64,000 nt of DNA, taken from Zygnema cylindricum (Eukaryota > Streptophyta > Zygnematophyceae > Zygnematales > Zygnemataceae). Numbering within the stretch: position 1 is the stretch's first letter; every line of letters begins with the position of its first letter. The DNA lies in contig JBBHKE010001973.1 in assembly GCA_037447655.1 (NCBI GenBank), forward strand, positions 1,083,954-1,147,953, read 5' to 3'. Below the pieces are notes generated by a model. The model was given only the letters and a program-made list of their open reading frames with translations. It made no database searches and was not told where the DNA came from. A program made the translations under genes and the position numbers. This document shows positions 38,755-50,956 of this stretch, one piece after another.

Positions 38755-41512
38755 TATAGTGGCTTTGCTCAATGTAAGGCTCACAGACTTCCCTTTCTCA
38801 AAGGCGCCACATATACAGGTGAAAAAGTATTAGACTTTTCCCTTTCTCAAAGGCGCCACAGATACAGGTGAAAAAGTATTAAACTTTGTCCACACAGATA
38901 TTTGGGGGCTTGCAAAAGAACCTTCGGTTGGAGGAAAGAGGTTTATGATGACAATAACCGATGACTGGTCTAGATACTCTAGAGTCTACTTTCTAAAAAC
39001 TAAGTCTGAAGCATCAACTTACTCCAAAGAATATAAAGCCAGGAGTGAGAAGTTGCATGAAACCCCCATGAAGAGGATAAGGAGTGACAATGGGGGGGAA
39101 TACACCTCTAACCAGTTTGAGGAATATCTGAGAGAGGAGGGAGTGCAGCACCAGAAAATTGTACCATATAAATCTGAACAATATGGGGTAGCTGAGAGGT
39201 TCAATCGAACACTAGGAGATAGTGCATATAGTATGTTGGCCGACAAGAAAATAGGAAAGAGATTTTGGGCAGAAGCAATGAACTGTGCCAATTACATTAA
39301 GAATAGAATCCTTACCTCAGCTGTAAAGGGAGTAACACCTTATGAGAGATGGGTTGGAATGAAACCAGATATCTTACACCTTAAAGTATTCGGTAGCCAA
39401 GTTTAAAGTCTTGACACCGATAGGAAAAACTGGAAACTAGATGCTAAGGGAAAACCTGGATACTTTGTGGGATATAATGAGGATGTCAAGGGATATAGAG
39501 TCTATGACTTAGCAAAGATAGATATCATTCTGGTCAAACACTTAGTTTTCATGGATAAAGGGAAGTCATTTGACCCTTTCAAATACACAAAGAAAATAAG
39601 AATCAGATTTGAGTCCGAGAGTGAGGAGAACCCGGTCGTTCTCGAAAAAGACATGAATGAAACCGTGATTGCAGATTCAGGGGAGATTCGACATACAGCA
39701 GACTTACCGAAAATCTCACATACTCCTATGGACTTCGAGGAGATAGAAGAAGTGGGACAAAAACCGGCTCCCATGGACAAGGGAGCCTAGAGACAGTGAG
39801 GAGAAACCTAAGATTAACATCCATTTGAGCTTTGGAGTTTGAGGGGGGAAGAATGAGCAGTAAAAAGATACAAGAAAAACATGCCGCTCATAAGGTAAAT
39901 AAGCTATCATACCCATATGAGCCTTAGTCTTACTCGGAAGCAGTAAAATAGTTCTGAGAAAGAAAGGTGGATTAGAGCCATAAATGATGAGATGGCTTTG
40001 ATCATGGAAGCAAATACGTGGGAGCTTACGAATTGTCCTCCAAATAGAAAACCTATTGGGTGTAAAAGGGTATTTAAACTAAAACAAAACCCAGCTAATA
40101 CTATTGAGAGATATAAGGCTTGATTGGTAGCGAAAGGATTTACCCAAAAGGAGGGGATTGACTTTGTCGAGACCTTTGCTCCAATTTTTCGATTCCCATC
40201 AGTAAGTATTCTCCTCAGTCTGGTAGCAGCGAAAGACATGGAAATACACCATATGGACATTAAGAGTGCTTCTCTTAATGGTGAGTTAGAGGAAGAAATT
40301 TTCATGAGGAAACCGAAGGGGTAAGTAGAGGCAAGAGAAGAGAGTAAAGTCTGCAGGCTCATAAAGTTATTATATGGACTAAAGCAGGCTCCCCGACAGT
40401 GGAATAAGAAACAAGATGAGTTTCTCACAGGTCTGGGATATATCCGGATCAGCTCTGACCATTCTATCTATATGTTTGAAGATGAGAATGGTGTCATTTT
40501 TATTGCAATTTATGTCGATGATTTGCTTGTATTGAGTAAGTCTTCGGAAAAGATCAATAGACTAAAGAAAGATCTTAGGGGCAGATTTGATATGAAGGAT
40601 TTAGGTGAGGAAAAATATATTTTGGGGATCCAAACGGAGAGAGATAGAAAAAAAGGATTATCATACTTACTCAGAAAGAAGTAATAGGTAAAATGCTTGA
40701 AAAATTCCAGATGGAAAAGGCTTATAGTTGTACCACTCCCATGGACTTGAAAAAAAGTAAGTGATGGGAGTGTAAAAGGAGGAATGATGATCTTAGATGA
40801 TCAGATTAGTCTAGAGGAGAGAGAATTTATGAAGTCTATCCCCTATAGACAGGTCGTAGGAAGTTTGATCGATTTCATGAACTTTTCCAGGCCGGACATA
40901 GTGGCAGCAGTAGGAGTCTTGAGTAGGAGTCTTATTGATCCTAGAAAGAGAGATTGGGAGACAGCCAAGAGAGTCATGAGAAATCTGGTAGGAACTAGAG
41001 AGTTATGGTTACCTTAAGGAGGGCAGCAAATTGATGTCACTACTTCGAGTGATGCTAGTTATGGGGATGCACCTATGAGAAGATACACTTCAGGGTATGT
41101 GTTATATGTGGGGGAAGGTGCTTTTTGTTGGAGCAGTAAACAACAAAAGGTGGTTGCTCAGTTTACTATGAAGGTTGAGTATATGGCCTCTTGTTCGGCT
41201 GTGAAAGAGTTTATGTGGGTCAAATCCTTGTTGCAAGAATTGGGGTATATGAATGAGGGAGTGTATGAAGTTTTTTGTGATAATCAGGCTGCCATTGCCT
41301 TTGCAGCCAATCCAAAAGATCATTTCAAGGCTAAACATATGGACATAAGATTGAGCTTCGTGAGGGATAAAGTTGAAAATAAAATTGTAAATCTTGTGCA
41401 TAAATCCGATGAAGAAATGGTGGCTGCCATGATGACCAAACATGTGCCCTCTCTAAAGTTAAAATATTGTAGGGAAAAATGTGGATTAAAAGAAAAGTTA
41501 AAATTAGACTAG
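38755..41512 (+). pseudogene. Copia 2 integrase-RT-RNase H, internally deleted and broken
   Basis: Starts at CKAHRLPF, the end of the GAG-pre-integrase zinc block. A 47-52 bp tandem duplication (PFLKGATYTGEKVL repeated, about 38790-38885) follows. Integrase is well kept: FVHTDIWG, SDNGGEY and YGVAERFNRTL give D, D and E. The linker ORF at 39467-39790 follows. RT (NEMALIMEANTWEL, KGFTQKEGIDFVETFAPI, YGLKQAPRQWNK, AIYVDDLLVLS) is broken by stops at about 40122, 40322 and 40684. RNase H (FCWSSKQQKVVAQFTMKVEY, FCDNQAAIAF) ends at 41512 before AAGGGGAG. Confidence 0.92.
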
Positions 41513-41525
41513 AAAATAAGGGGAG

Positions 41526-42370
41526 TGTTGAAATAAGTAGTTTTTGGTATTTTTTAGGTCTAAAATAATTAGCGGAAACAAATAAAGAAAATGTAGGCAG
41601 CCTGCCTCTATCTCTTCTCTCTTGCCCCCATACTTGTTGTAGTCACTGGAAGAGAGAGAGAGCTATGGAGCCATGGTTTCCTCAAACCTATAAGAAGGAC
41701 TAAAGAGTAACTTAAGTCACTCTCAACAAAAGGTTGAGTCAGGCAGGACTAGAACCCTTAACCGGCAAAGTGTGGCGAAGCCGTTAGCTCTAACCAGTCT
41801 GTCCTAGAAGTCTGTTAGGAGATATAGGGTTTGATAAGTATTTAATCTATTCTCTAATACTGAAACCATTTAACTGAAATATGGACGAATGAACATATAA
41901 CTTGTTAAGGTTTAGTGCAAACGTCATTACGCATGAAACAAATGAATCGGACATGTGTTTCAACGATCAACATTTAATGTTGGATTTAATCCGACGGCGC
42001 ACATCATCAACAAGATCGCGGAATGGTCACTTTGGCTTTTATGGACGTGGCATGACCTAGTGCCGCGTGGAAGGATGACATTCAGTCGCGGGAATTACGG
42101 AGAATATACGAACGAGTGGAAAAGTGAAACGCATCCACTCAGTAGCTTTGTGGTACACCGACCGTATAGAAAAGACATCGGTCGTAGTACCTTTTCTTTA
42201 CTTTACGCTTATATAATTGGTTCGTACTTCAGTAGATAGGGGTTGTGAGAGAGGTTTATGACTTAGGAAATTTAGGTAGGTAGTCACCTCCATCTCTAAG
42301 AGAGCTTTGTATAAATTGGCATTTTTGCCAGCTCACAACTCATCGGCTGGTTGGCTGTTTTCTGTGATTC
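41526..42370 (+). mobile_element. 3' LTR of Copia 2 carrying a tRNA-derived insert
   Basis: Begins TGTTGAAATAAG directly after the purine tract. From about 41545 on it aligns with the LTR-like sequence at 61155-62100, including an embedded segment with tRNA-like promoter boxes. The start differs strongly from the sequence at 37434, so either the two LTRs are recombinant or the 5' one belongs to another element. Confidence 0.6.
41590..41815 (-). mobile_element. SINE-like segment inside the LTR (copy 1)
   Basis: On the minus strand, 41804-41738 gives a degraded tRNA-like head: box A-like GACTGGTTAGAGC and box B-like GGTTCTAGTCC. A body with a near-palindrome (AGAGTAACTTAAGTCACTCT on plus) follows, then a T/A-rich tail near 41590. 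The same structure recurs at 61195-61440. Because both copies sit at the same place in related LTRs, the segment may have become part of the LTR. Confidence 0.5.
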
Positions 42371-42680
42371 TTTTGCAACCGACTCAAGGGAGTCCAGGCT
42401 ACACAAAAGTGTACTCAAACTGTCATTTTGGCCTTCCTGTACAACTGTGGTTGTGGCTTGAAATGGGTTAGTTAAATACTATTTAGAGGCTTCTTGTATT
42501 CTGTGGTCCAATGGAGGATATAGAATTGCACAAACTCAAGGGAGTCTAAGCAACACAAGGGTGTTGTCAAAGTATTAATTTGACTTTTTGGGCATTAGTG
42601 GTTGTGGCTTGAAGTGGGTTAGTTAAAAACTATCTTGAGGCTTCCTGAATTTTCTATTCTAATGGAGAACACAAGATTGC
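42371..42680 (+). repeat. Two tandem copies of a retroelement leader/gag start, about 155 bp each
   Basis: Units share CTCAAGGGAGTC, GTGGTTGTGGCTTGAA, GGGTTAGTTAAA and AATGGAGGA/AATGGAGAAC-A-A-ATTGCAC. The start of the unit at about 42502 reads MEDIELHKL, related to the gag start MGDIELQ at 62147. Confidence 0.6.
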
Positions 42681-42684
42681 ACTT

Positions 42685-42743
42685 ACTTGCTCCAAAATTA
42701 GAGTACTGTATAGAAGCGTTTGGTCTAAGTGACTTAGAGTCTT
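42685..42743 (+). pseudogene. Copia pol 3' tip before an LTR
   Basis: Encodes LAPKLEYCIEAFGLSDLES, the conserved last residues of Copia RNase H, followed by a weak purine tract and the LTR start at 42761. The rest of the pol gene is absent. Confidence 0.7.
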
Positions 42744-42760
42744 AAGTTTAAGGGTAGTAT

Positions 42761-44438
42761 TGTTTTTGGAAACTATCGACTCTTAAACAGTCATCAGAGC
42801 GATGAGATAATCTCGTCGCTGGAGTAGCGATGAAGTATTTTTACCTCTAAATGACGTCACGGAACTCCACGCGTCAGACGGAGAAAACATAACACTAAAA
42901 GCAATTTTGAGCATACTAAATGAAACATTAAGTTTGATCTTACGGTCAAAAATCAGCGTGGATTATATTGACGGACCACATAAAGATTTGATTTTCCGCG
43001 TACAAATACTTTATTAGTGTTAGAGAAAGTCGGTGTAAAGTATAACACTAGGTACATTCTATCGTAAACAATGAAAATTGTACTGATCAGTTTTGAATAG
43101 TTTTAGGGTAAAATTAGGGCTATAGGCAATAGGGAATTGTACTTAGGATTTATTGTACCGGGTAGTGGAGTCGACAGTACGATAGTGCGCCCACAGTGAT
43201 CTTATTGATAGAGGGGTTGTTAGAGAGGCATATTTGTATAAATTTGGACTTGATGTTTGATAAAATTAACTTGTACAAGTTCACTAAGGAAAGTGACATT
43301 TAAGGTTGTCTTTTCTAGTGTGTCACTTTGTGATTGAACAAAGTTTGTGCTTGAAATTTTGTCATTATTAGGGTTGTGTATCGGTAAGGATTTACGGATA
43401 AATGATATTGACCTTTTTTCGGGTTCCCGATAATCGATATATTGGTACAATGTAGCGACATCGGTCTTATCGCCGATAAGTAGCCGATAGTACCGGGTAC
43501 TTATCGGCGATAATGCCGATAAGGATAACTATCAGCGATAACTGTACGGACCGTATATATAAATATACGGCGTGTACACTCAACTGTACGTGTTATTCCT
43601 CGGACATGTACAAGCACAAAAAGTACAATAAGCGCCATGAGATCTGTACGGTTTTTATACGGATCCAGTAAAAGCGATGTTCCCTTCACATCCGACGCTA
43701 TGGCTTTGTCCCTTTGAGATCCACAGCGGAACTGACACATGTCAAATCTGTTAGCTTTTTTGGCATAAGGTGCCAAAAGATTCATTTCCGTATATCGACA
43801 CTCATGCTGGCCTGTTTGCTAGTTTTTTTCTAATTCCAAGTCGTCCGTTCGATTCCGATTGCGCGTAGAATGTTATTATGCATCCGTTGTACTTTGTGTC
43901 CATTGTCCTTTCCCCGTTCCATGTTCACCACTTTGTCAGTACAATTCCTTACATCGCCGTAAAATTTATGTTTAGTTAACCGGCCAACGTTTATTTGCTG
44001 CGCTGTCCGTAATAAATTGTAGTTAAACGAAGACGGAACAGAATTTTATACGTGGCATGCCATGCTATATAAAGTCAATACTATAATACAGTCTGTTATA
44101 AAGTACTTCTGTATGCATAATGTAATTTTTTTTTGTTATCGCCAATAAAGAGTTTGTTGGTCTCAATCCGATATATCGAAAACTCTGAAATTTAGATAAC
44201 CAATAGCTATCCGTATTGGTGTTATCGGGATAAGTTTTTTACCGATACACAACACTCATTATATTGTGTTAAGTGTGAGCTCTAAGTGAGGTGTGTTGTA
44301 AGCCTAAGCGGCTTTTGTAGTGTTAAGTGTAAGCTGGTCACAGTTGGCCATTTGTGTGGTACTTTTGGGTTACCTTTTGCTGAATTAAATAGGTGACTCT
44401 GCAGCTTCTATTAGTGTCCCTGTTGCTGCAGAGCAACA
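42761..44438 (+). mobile_element. LTR of family L, interrupted by a hAT-like element
   Basis: TGTTTTTGGAAAC to GAGCAACA. Related to the LTR at 47920-52200 and the fragment at 47251-47429. The 3' end again encodes a gag-like start ending GEQQ in relatives, so the LTR includes coding sequence. An 887-bp insertion lies at 43369-44255. Confidence 0.65.
43369..44255. mobile_element. hAT-like non-autonomous element H1
   Basis: The ends share GTTGTGTATCGGTAA in inverted orientation (left TAGGGTTGTGTATCGGTAA, right TTACCGATACACAACAC). The flanking duplication is TCATTAT (43362-43368 and 44256-44262). The sister LTR at 48.5 kb has TTGTCAGTATATTGTGG without the insert. The ends and the 7-8 bp duplication fit hAT. 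No transposase is present. Confidence 0.65.
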
Positions 44439-45364
44439 GCCTGTATTGTTGTTCTTTGGTCTAAAATAGACTGCAGAAGCCATCCAAAATATCAAACAAA
44501 ATGTTAAGCAAAGCTAGGCTAATGAACAGTCATTTGAAATGCATCCTCCATTTAACATAATTCAACTAAGGTTTGATGGAATAATCAACATAAACAAACC
44601 TTAAGACAGCAACTAAGGTTTGATAGAATAATCAACATAAACAAACCCTAGGACAAATGTATAAACAATGCATATCAAACATATATAAAATAACATAAAT
44701 AAATAATAACAAACGAATGCATCACACATAAGCAAAAGTATAATCAAAGTATAATCAAATAATCATTATATCATTCAAAGTGCATGACCTAATCGACAAC
44801 CCTAAAATAATACATCTTTGGTCCCTACTTTTCTAACCAGCATTGATTATTAATTCCTAACAAAGCTCATTTATATATATACACTTGTGAGGTGTCAACG
44901 AATCACTAAGTGTCAAAATAACCAACATAAATTACGTACCTGTAAGTTCTATTTAACCATAATAGCCCATTACTAAGAAATAAATTAATGGTAAGCGCAC
45001 ACCTGAAAGTCAAGCAATCTTAAGCGTACACTTGTCTGGAAATACGACACATAAAGACACACAAATTAAACCTTCGATACCCTCATTGATCACGTAAAAT
45101 ATACCTATTTTAATCAGCACTAAATCATTAATTCTAATAAGACAAAACATTGATGTTTCAAATATTTACACCGACGCATCCACAAATCCGCGTCATAAGT
45201 GACAACTTGCTTAGTCACTTGTCGATAAGTCCACGCAGCAAGCCGATATCACATACGTACGGCCCACTTGATCATACATCCTCAAAATAGTGTGATCCAT
45301 CAAAAAGCGGCGGACGCCGTCCGCCTTCGAAGTACAACACAATCTTCTCTTTGAAATAATACGG
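44439..45364. other. Unassigned retroelement leader and AT-rich sequence
   Basis: The first 40 bp read on from the LTR as a gag-like frame (PVLLFFGLK then stop). After this come AT-rich sequence with the direct repeat AACTAAGGTTTGATRGAATAATC (44564 and 44610) and no gene. Confidence 0.4.
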
Positions 45365-45500
45365 TACACCGCGCATCGTAATTAGAGTAATGAAAAAATT
45401 AGAGTAAAAAAAGAGAAAAAAATAATTAGAGTAATTTACTCTAATTTATGTGATAGAACTGTTTCAGAAAGGAATTTACTCTAATTTTTCCATAATTGTC
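45365..45500. mobile_element. End of a TACACCG-type MITE (AATTAGAGTAA subfamily)
   Basis: TACACCGCGCATCGTAATTAGAGTAATGAAAAAA resembles the left part of the element at 50957. No right end was found. Confidence 0.5.
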
Positions 45501-45761
45501 GCCCGTCACATTAGGTTCCGTACGGCCGATGTACAATTTAAATGTTTCAAACATTTCATATCGGATCGCTTCGCGATCAGCCGTCTATTTCCCAGAGCAT
45601 TCCACACCACTCAATTTGTTCCTTACGTCACATAAATTTCACTCGTACACTTACTCCCCCAATCCGCAAATCTGTTCAAGCCTCCACAGTAACTCCAATA
45701 ATTACGTGCGCACACAAATACGCGCACGAATGTACGAAACTGGATCTTCGTAAAAGCAACA

Positions 45762-46740
45762 TGTACTTGTTGCTTACGTCATCTTTTTAGTACGGATATG
45801 CGCAGTTCACTGCCAGCAAGCGCCGAGCGGAAAGTTAAAGACCAAAGATTCTGTGACCGACGTTGGCTGACGGTGCTGAAGGACCACATATCGCGTGGTG
45901 ACTAAGGGCGCGGCCTCATTTGGCTAAGTTCGGGATTTTTTGTCGTTTTGTTATATAACTTAGCGCCGTACTGCCTAAGATGCGTTCGTACGAAGAAATC
46001 GCAAATTTGTAAAGTACAATTTGCGTGCGTCATTCACGAACATATAATGTACTTATGCGAAGGTGCCGTACGGTATTGTGTATATCATGATTTGTTATAT
46101 AACGCGTGGTGACTAACAAATCATGAGTCCGTACTTTGGTGGATTGTTCAGAGGCCGCACAACTATGCGTCTGCCATGCCAGGCTGGGAGGGCGGGATAG
46201 ACGGCACCGCCAAATGTCTGTCCCCGTGCCTATGGTCCTTCTGAGTCCGGCTACATTGTACGGAGGAGTTGCGCATCCGGACAGGAGGACTCCCTCGCCA
46301 AAGTACGGACTCGACTGTGATACGTGACACGACATACCACAAAACATACACATCATTAATACAGTATAAGATACAGTATTATTGTGTAGTAAAAATACAT
46401 TAATGTAATGACTACACAATATATCGGCCGCAATAATTTGTTAGTCACCACGCTATATATCGGACCCTTATGAGGTCATATAGTCCGAATCCGAGGTGAA
46501 GATTTCACAAAGTACAAAGTACAATATTTATTCGTACGGTCGCAGCTTAGGCAGTACGGCGCTAGGTCATAAAGGAAAACGAAAAAAAACAACACGAACT
46601 TAGCCACATGGGGCCGCGCCCTAAGTGGCCTTGCGATATATGGTCCTTCAGCACCATCGGCCAAAGTCGGTCATAGAACCTTTTGTCTTTACCCTTTTCG
46701 CTCGGCGCTTGCCGGCGGTGAACTGCGCATATCCGTAGCA
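45762..46740. mobile_element. Fold-back element F1
   Basis: The left arm (45762-46060) and the inverted right arm (46440-46740) share several hundred bases, including CAGTTCACTGCCAGCAAGCG, GGTGCTGAAGGACC and GCGTGGTGACTAAGGGCGCG. The middle block (46134-46262) recurs in F2. The right terminus lacks the last 30 bp, so this copy is truncated. The structure is that of a fold-back or MULE-type element without transposase. Confidence 0.65.
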
Positions 46741-46838
46741 CATTTATTTGCTACACAATAATACTGTATCCTATACTGTATTAATAATGTGTACTATTTG
46801 TGGTATGTCGTGTCGCGTATCACAGTCGAGTCCGTACA
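46741..46838. repeat. Inverted copy of 46303-46396
   Basis: The block with CATACCACAAA, ATTAATACAGTATA and ATACAGTATTATTGTGTAG is present in the opposite orientation. It joins F1 to the H1-like fragment that follows. Confidence 0.6.
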
Positions 46839-47250
46839 TTGTAATTCCGGCGGCGCGTACAATGTTATTTTGCGTCCGTTGAACTTTGTGTCTGCCGTCC
46901 TTTTCCCGTTCCATGTTCACAAATTTGTCAGTACAATTCCGTACGTTGCCGTAAAATTTCAATTCAGTTAGCCCGCCGTCATTTATGTGTTGCGCTGTCC
47001 ATAATAAATTGCAGTTAAACGGAGACGGAACAGATTTTTATACGTGGCATGCCACACTATATAAAGCCAATAATATAATACAGTATGTTATAAAGTTCTC
47101 ATGTATGCATACTATAAATTTTTTTGTTATCGCCGATATGGAATTTGTTGGTCTCAGTCCGATATATCGGAAACCCTGATTGTTAAATAACCAATAGCTA
47201 TCCGTATTGGTTTTATCGCGATAAGCTTTTTACCGATACCCAACACTCAT
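46839..47250. mobile_element. Right half of an H1-like hAT element
   Basis: Aligns with 43855-44255 (ATACGTGGCATGCCA, TATAAAG, GATATATCGGAAACCCTG) and ends TTACCGATACCCAACAC at 47249, again followed by TCATTATATTGTG. Confidence 0.65.
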
Positions 47251-47429
47251 TATATTGTGCTAAGTGTGAGCTCTAAGTGAGCTGTGTTGTAAGCCTAAGC
47301 GGCTTTTGTAGTGTTAAGTGTAAGCTGGTCATAGTTGGCCATTTGTGTGGTACTTTTGGGTTGCCTTTTGCTGAATTAAATGGGTGACTCTACAGCTTCT
47401 GGTAGTGTCCCTGTTGTTGGAGAGCAACA
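47251..47429 (+). mobile_element. LTR family L, 3' fragment
   Basis: Matches 44256-44438, ends GAGCAACA and encodes MGDSTASGSVPVVGEQQ at its 3' end. It preserves the empty TA target site (47403-47404, TTCTGGTAGTGTCCC) for the MITE inserted at 51704. Confidence 0.7.
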
Positions 47430-47432
47430 GCC

Positions 47433-47729
47433 TCTACTTGTTGCTTACGTCATCTTTTCAGTACGGATATGCACAGTTCACCGCCATCAAACGCCGAGCG
47501 GAAAGTTAAAGACCAAAGATTTTGTGACTGACTTTGGCTGAAGGTGCTGAAGGACCATATATTGCGTGGTGACTAAAGGCGCGGCCCCATGTGGCTAAGT
47601 CTTTGGCTGATGGTGCTGAAGGACCATATATCGCGTGGTGACTAAGGGCGCGGCCCCATGTGGCTAAGTTCGGGTTTTTTTTTTTTCGTTTTCCTTTATA
47701 ACTTAGCGCCGTACTGCTTTAGCTGCGAC
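47433..47729. mobile_element. Left arm of a fold-back element, F3, with internal duplication
   Basis: Matches the left arms of F1 and F2. A segment of about 70 bp (GGTGCTGAAGGACCATATAT through CCATGTGGCTAAGT) is tandemly duplicated. It is cut off where a Copia pol fragment begins. Confidence 0.6.
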
Positions 47730-47732
47730 CTA

Positions 47733-47898
47733 ACATATGGACATTATGCTTCATTTCGTTAGAGAAAAAGTCTTCTCATAAATCATAAAACTGCAATATT
47801 TGCCAGATTCGAATATGGTGGTTGACATGCTAACTAAAGCTTTACATACTCCAAAATTAGAGTACTGTAGAGAAGGTTGTGGTCTAAGTGACTAAGAG
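47733..47898 (+). pseudogene. Copia RNase H C-terminal fragment
   Basis: Encodes MDIMLHFVREKVFS, stop, then LPDSNMVVDMLTKALHTPKL and EYCREGCGLSD. These are the last 50 or so residues of Copia RNase H. It is followed by GTTTAGGGGGAG and the LTR start at 47920. Confidence 0.85.
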
Positions 47899-48689
47899 TC
47901 CAAAGTTTAGGGGGAGTTTTGTTTTTGGAAAACTATGGACTCTTAGAGAGTCATCAGAGCGATGGGATAATCTCGTCGTTGGAGTAGCGATGACCAGGAC
48001 GAAGTAGTATTACCTTTAAATGATGTCACGGAACTCCACGCGTTTGATTAAGAAAAACATAACACTAAAAGGAATTCCGTTCATACTAAATGAAATATTG
48101 AGTTACATCCTACGTCGAATATCAGCGCGGATTACACAAACAGACCATATAAAGATTCGTTTGTCGGCTTACAAACACTTTATTAGTGTTAGGAAAAGTC
48201 GGTGTTAAATATATCACCAGGTACATTCTGTCGTAAACAATGAAAACTGTACCGTTCATTTTTGAATAGTTTTATGAAAAATCAGGGTTATTAGCAGCAA
48301 GGAATTGAACTTCACATTAATTGCACAAGGTAGTGGAACTGACGGTACGATAGTGTGCCCATAGTGATCTTATTGATTGATAGGTAGTTAGAGAGGCGTA
48401 TTTGTATAAACTAGGACTTGGCGTTTGATAAAGTTAACTTGTACAAGGTCACTAAGGAAAGTGACATTTAAGGTTTTATTTGTGAGTATGTTACTTTGTG
48501 ACTGATTAGAGTTTGTGCTTGAAACTTTGTCAGTATATTGTGGTAAGAAGTATTGGGTATCGAGGAAAAATTGTTGACATTCGATATATATCGAATTTCA
48601 CGTACCCGATAATCGATGGATCGCTTCGATATGTAGAAAATCAAAATATCGCGATATGTCGCTGATATATCGAGGCTTCTTAAAAAAAA

Positions 48690-49075
48690 AAAAATCTTGG
48701 TAGTTGCTACTGCTGTTTATACTACTGCTTCTGCCAGTACTACTTCTACTGTAGCTGGTAGTACTAGCTTATGTTTATGCCTGCACCTAGTACTAGTTGC
48801 AGGTGCTAGTACTACCTTATGCCAGTACTAGTACTATTGCAGCTGCTAGTACTACCTTATGCCAGTACTAGTACTATTGCAGCTGCCAGTACTACTTGCA
48901 ACTGCTGCCAGAACTAGTGCTACCGCAGGTGCTAGTACTACCTAATGTTGTTGCCAGTACTAGTGATACTGCAATTTGGACTAGCTTTAACTATTGCCAG
49001 TACTAGTTGCCAGTAGTACTAGTTGCCAGTAGTACTAGCTGCTGGCAGTGCTACTGCTGCAGGTTGTATTGGCTA
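48690..49075. repeat. AGTACTAG-rich minisatellite
   Basis: Degenerate repeat of GCCAGTACTAGTACTATTGC and AGCTGCTAGTACTACCTTAT, with two near-identical 40-bp units at 48828-48907. Dense AGTACT/ACTAGT palindromes and TGC/GCA steps. Confidence 0.8.
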
Positions 49076-49764
49076 CTGCTACTCCAATTAATAAAAATAA
49101 TAATAAGAATTCACAATTTGTACACTTCATTAAAGAATAAATAAAAATAATAATAAAAATTATCATTTTGTACCCTTCCAAAAATAATGAATAAAAATAA
49201 TAATAAAATTCACATTTTTTACACTTCATAAAATAGTTCATAAAAATAATAGTAAAAAATCACATTTCAAACTCTTCAAAAAATAAACCCAAAAAACAAG
49301 AATAAAAAATTATACCAATTTGCCTGCAAATTGCAGATTGGTACGCATTCCTGACTTCCTGAATAGTTTGCAATTTTTTTTTCATATTATACTTTGACTA
49401 AATTAGTGTGAAATTTCAAATTTTTGTTTGTGAAGTTCTATACGTAGTACATACTAAATAATTAACTATATGAATTACTAACTATATGAATTATATTATT
49501 AGTACTTTAGTGTTGCTTACATTTTGTGGCGTTACCTTTAAGTCACGGAACGAGAATCACGTGGTACGTCTCCTATCATAAAATTTGTCTTTATCACTAA
49601 AACAACATAATAATATAAAATATTAAATTTATAAAATACAATATATCGCGATATATATCGCGATGATTTATGTTGGTCTCGGTACGATATATCGAGGACT
49701 TTGCTCGATCGATATTCGATATATCGACATTATCGCGATATGAAATTACACGATACCCAACACT

Positions 49765-50498
49765 AGCATTTAGAACTCGAGGAGTACTTCTTGAGAGGGG
49801 AGAATCTGGTACAGACTTGCGGAAGCGAGTTTCTACACACCAACTTCCCATTGAAGTGCCTAAGTCTAAATTTTTACCAATAGAAGTATGGGGAACGCCT
49901 GTTCTTTTTATTGGAATAAACGTTTATACACCCTGAACAAGTTATTTAGGTTGCAGAGATAGCTCTTGTTTAAGATTATATTAGCGTCAACTGAAAAAAG
50001 CGCCCGAGTGGAAAACAACGTTTGTTGGAATGAGAACAAGCCCTCCTCACATGAAAGTCGCTACGCTTGGCTAACAAAAATAAGCGTTAGGAATGGCAGC
50101 CTATGATCCGATGTCCTCCGTAACAGGAATGTGCCTTCGAACAAGGTCAATGCAAAATCACCAAAATCCATTCATGCAATCGGAAAATCTTTGTCAGAGG
50201 ATATCACATCAACCTCACTTTGCCTTTATGTCCTACGAGCCTACCAGTTTATAAGTTGCTTAAATATTTTCCTTTCGTACAATTGTACGCCTGTACAAAT
50301 ACATATAAAAAAAAAGGGGGCTGACTTTATTAAAAAGCGCGATGGTAAACCAGCTGAGTCCATGGAAACAAAAGAGAAGTAGCACGGCAAAAACTAAAAA
50401 AATACATGTTGGGGGAAAAAACAAAAACGATAAGAAAGGCAAAAGCAACGAAAACACGAAATGACAGCTAGTAGACGGAAAACACCCAAAAAAGCAAA
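49765..50498. other. 735-bp segment between the two right ends of H2
   Basis: Not matched elsewhere in the window. A reading frame continues to 49936 (GVLLERGESGTDLRKRV, then LPIEVWGTPVLFIGINVYTP) and another runs 50131-50382, but neither shows a domain I recognise. It may be a captured fragment of host DNA. Confidence 0.4.
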
Positions 50499-50956
50499 AT
50501 AAAAAATTATACCAATTTGCCTGCAAATTGCAGATTGGTACGCATTCCTGACTTCCTGAATAGTTTGCAATTTTTTTTTCATATTATACTTTGACTAAAT
50601 TAGTGTGAAATTTCAAATTTTTGTTTGTGAAGTTCTATACGTAGTACATACTAAATAATTAACTATATGAATTACTAACTATATGAATTATATTATTAGT
50701 ACTTTAGTGTTGCTTACATTTTGTGGCGTTACCTTTAAGTCACGGAACGAGAATCACGTGGTACGTCTCCTATCATAAAATTTGTCTTTATCACTAAAAC
50801 AACATAATAATATAAAATATTAAATTTATAAAATACAATATATCGCGATATATATCGCGATAATTTATGTTGGTCTTCGTATGATGTATCGAGGACTTTG
50901 TTCGATATATCGAATATCGAAATTATCGCGATATGAAATTACCCGATACCCAACAC

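Noticed and set aside
41738-41804. tRNA genes at 41.7 kb and 61.4 kb
   Set aside because: Only box A/B-like parts are present. Acceptor and anticodon arms do not fold, and both lie at the same place in related LTRs, so a SINE-like origin is more likely.
46030-46419. 129-codon frame in fold-back element F1 and the related 53021-53638 frame in F2
   Set aside because: They run across inverted arms and a middle block repeated between elements. No transposase or other domain can be seen.
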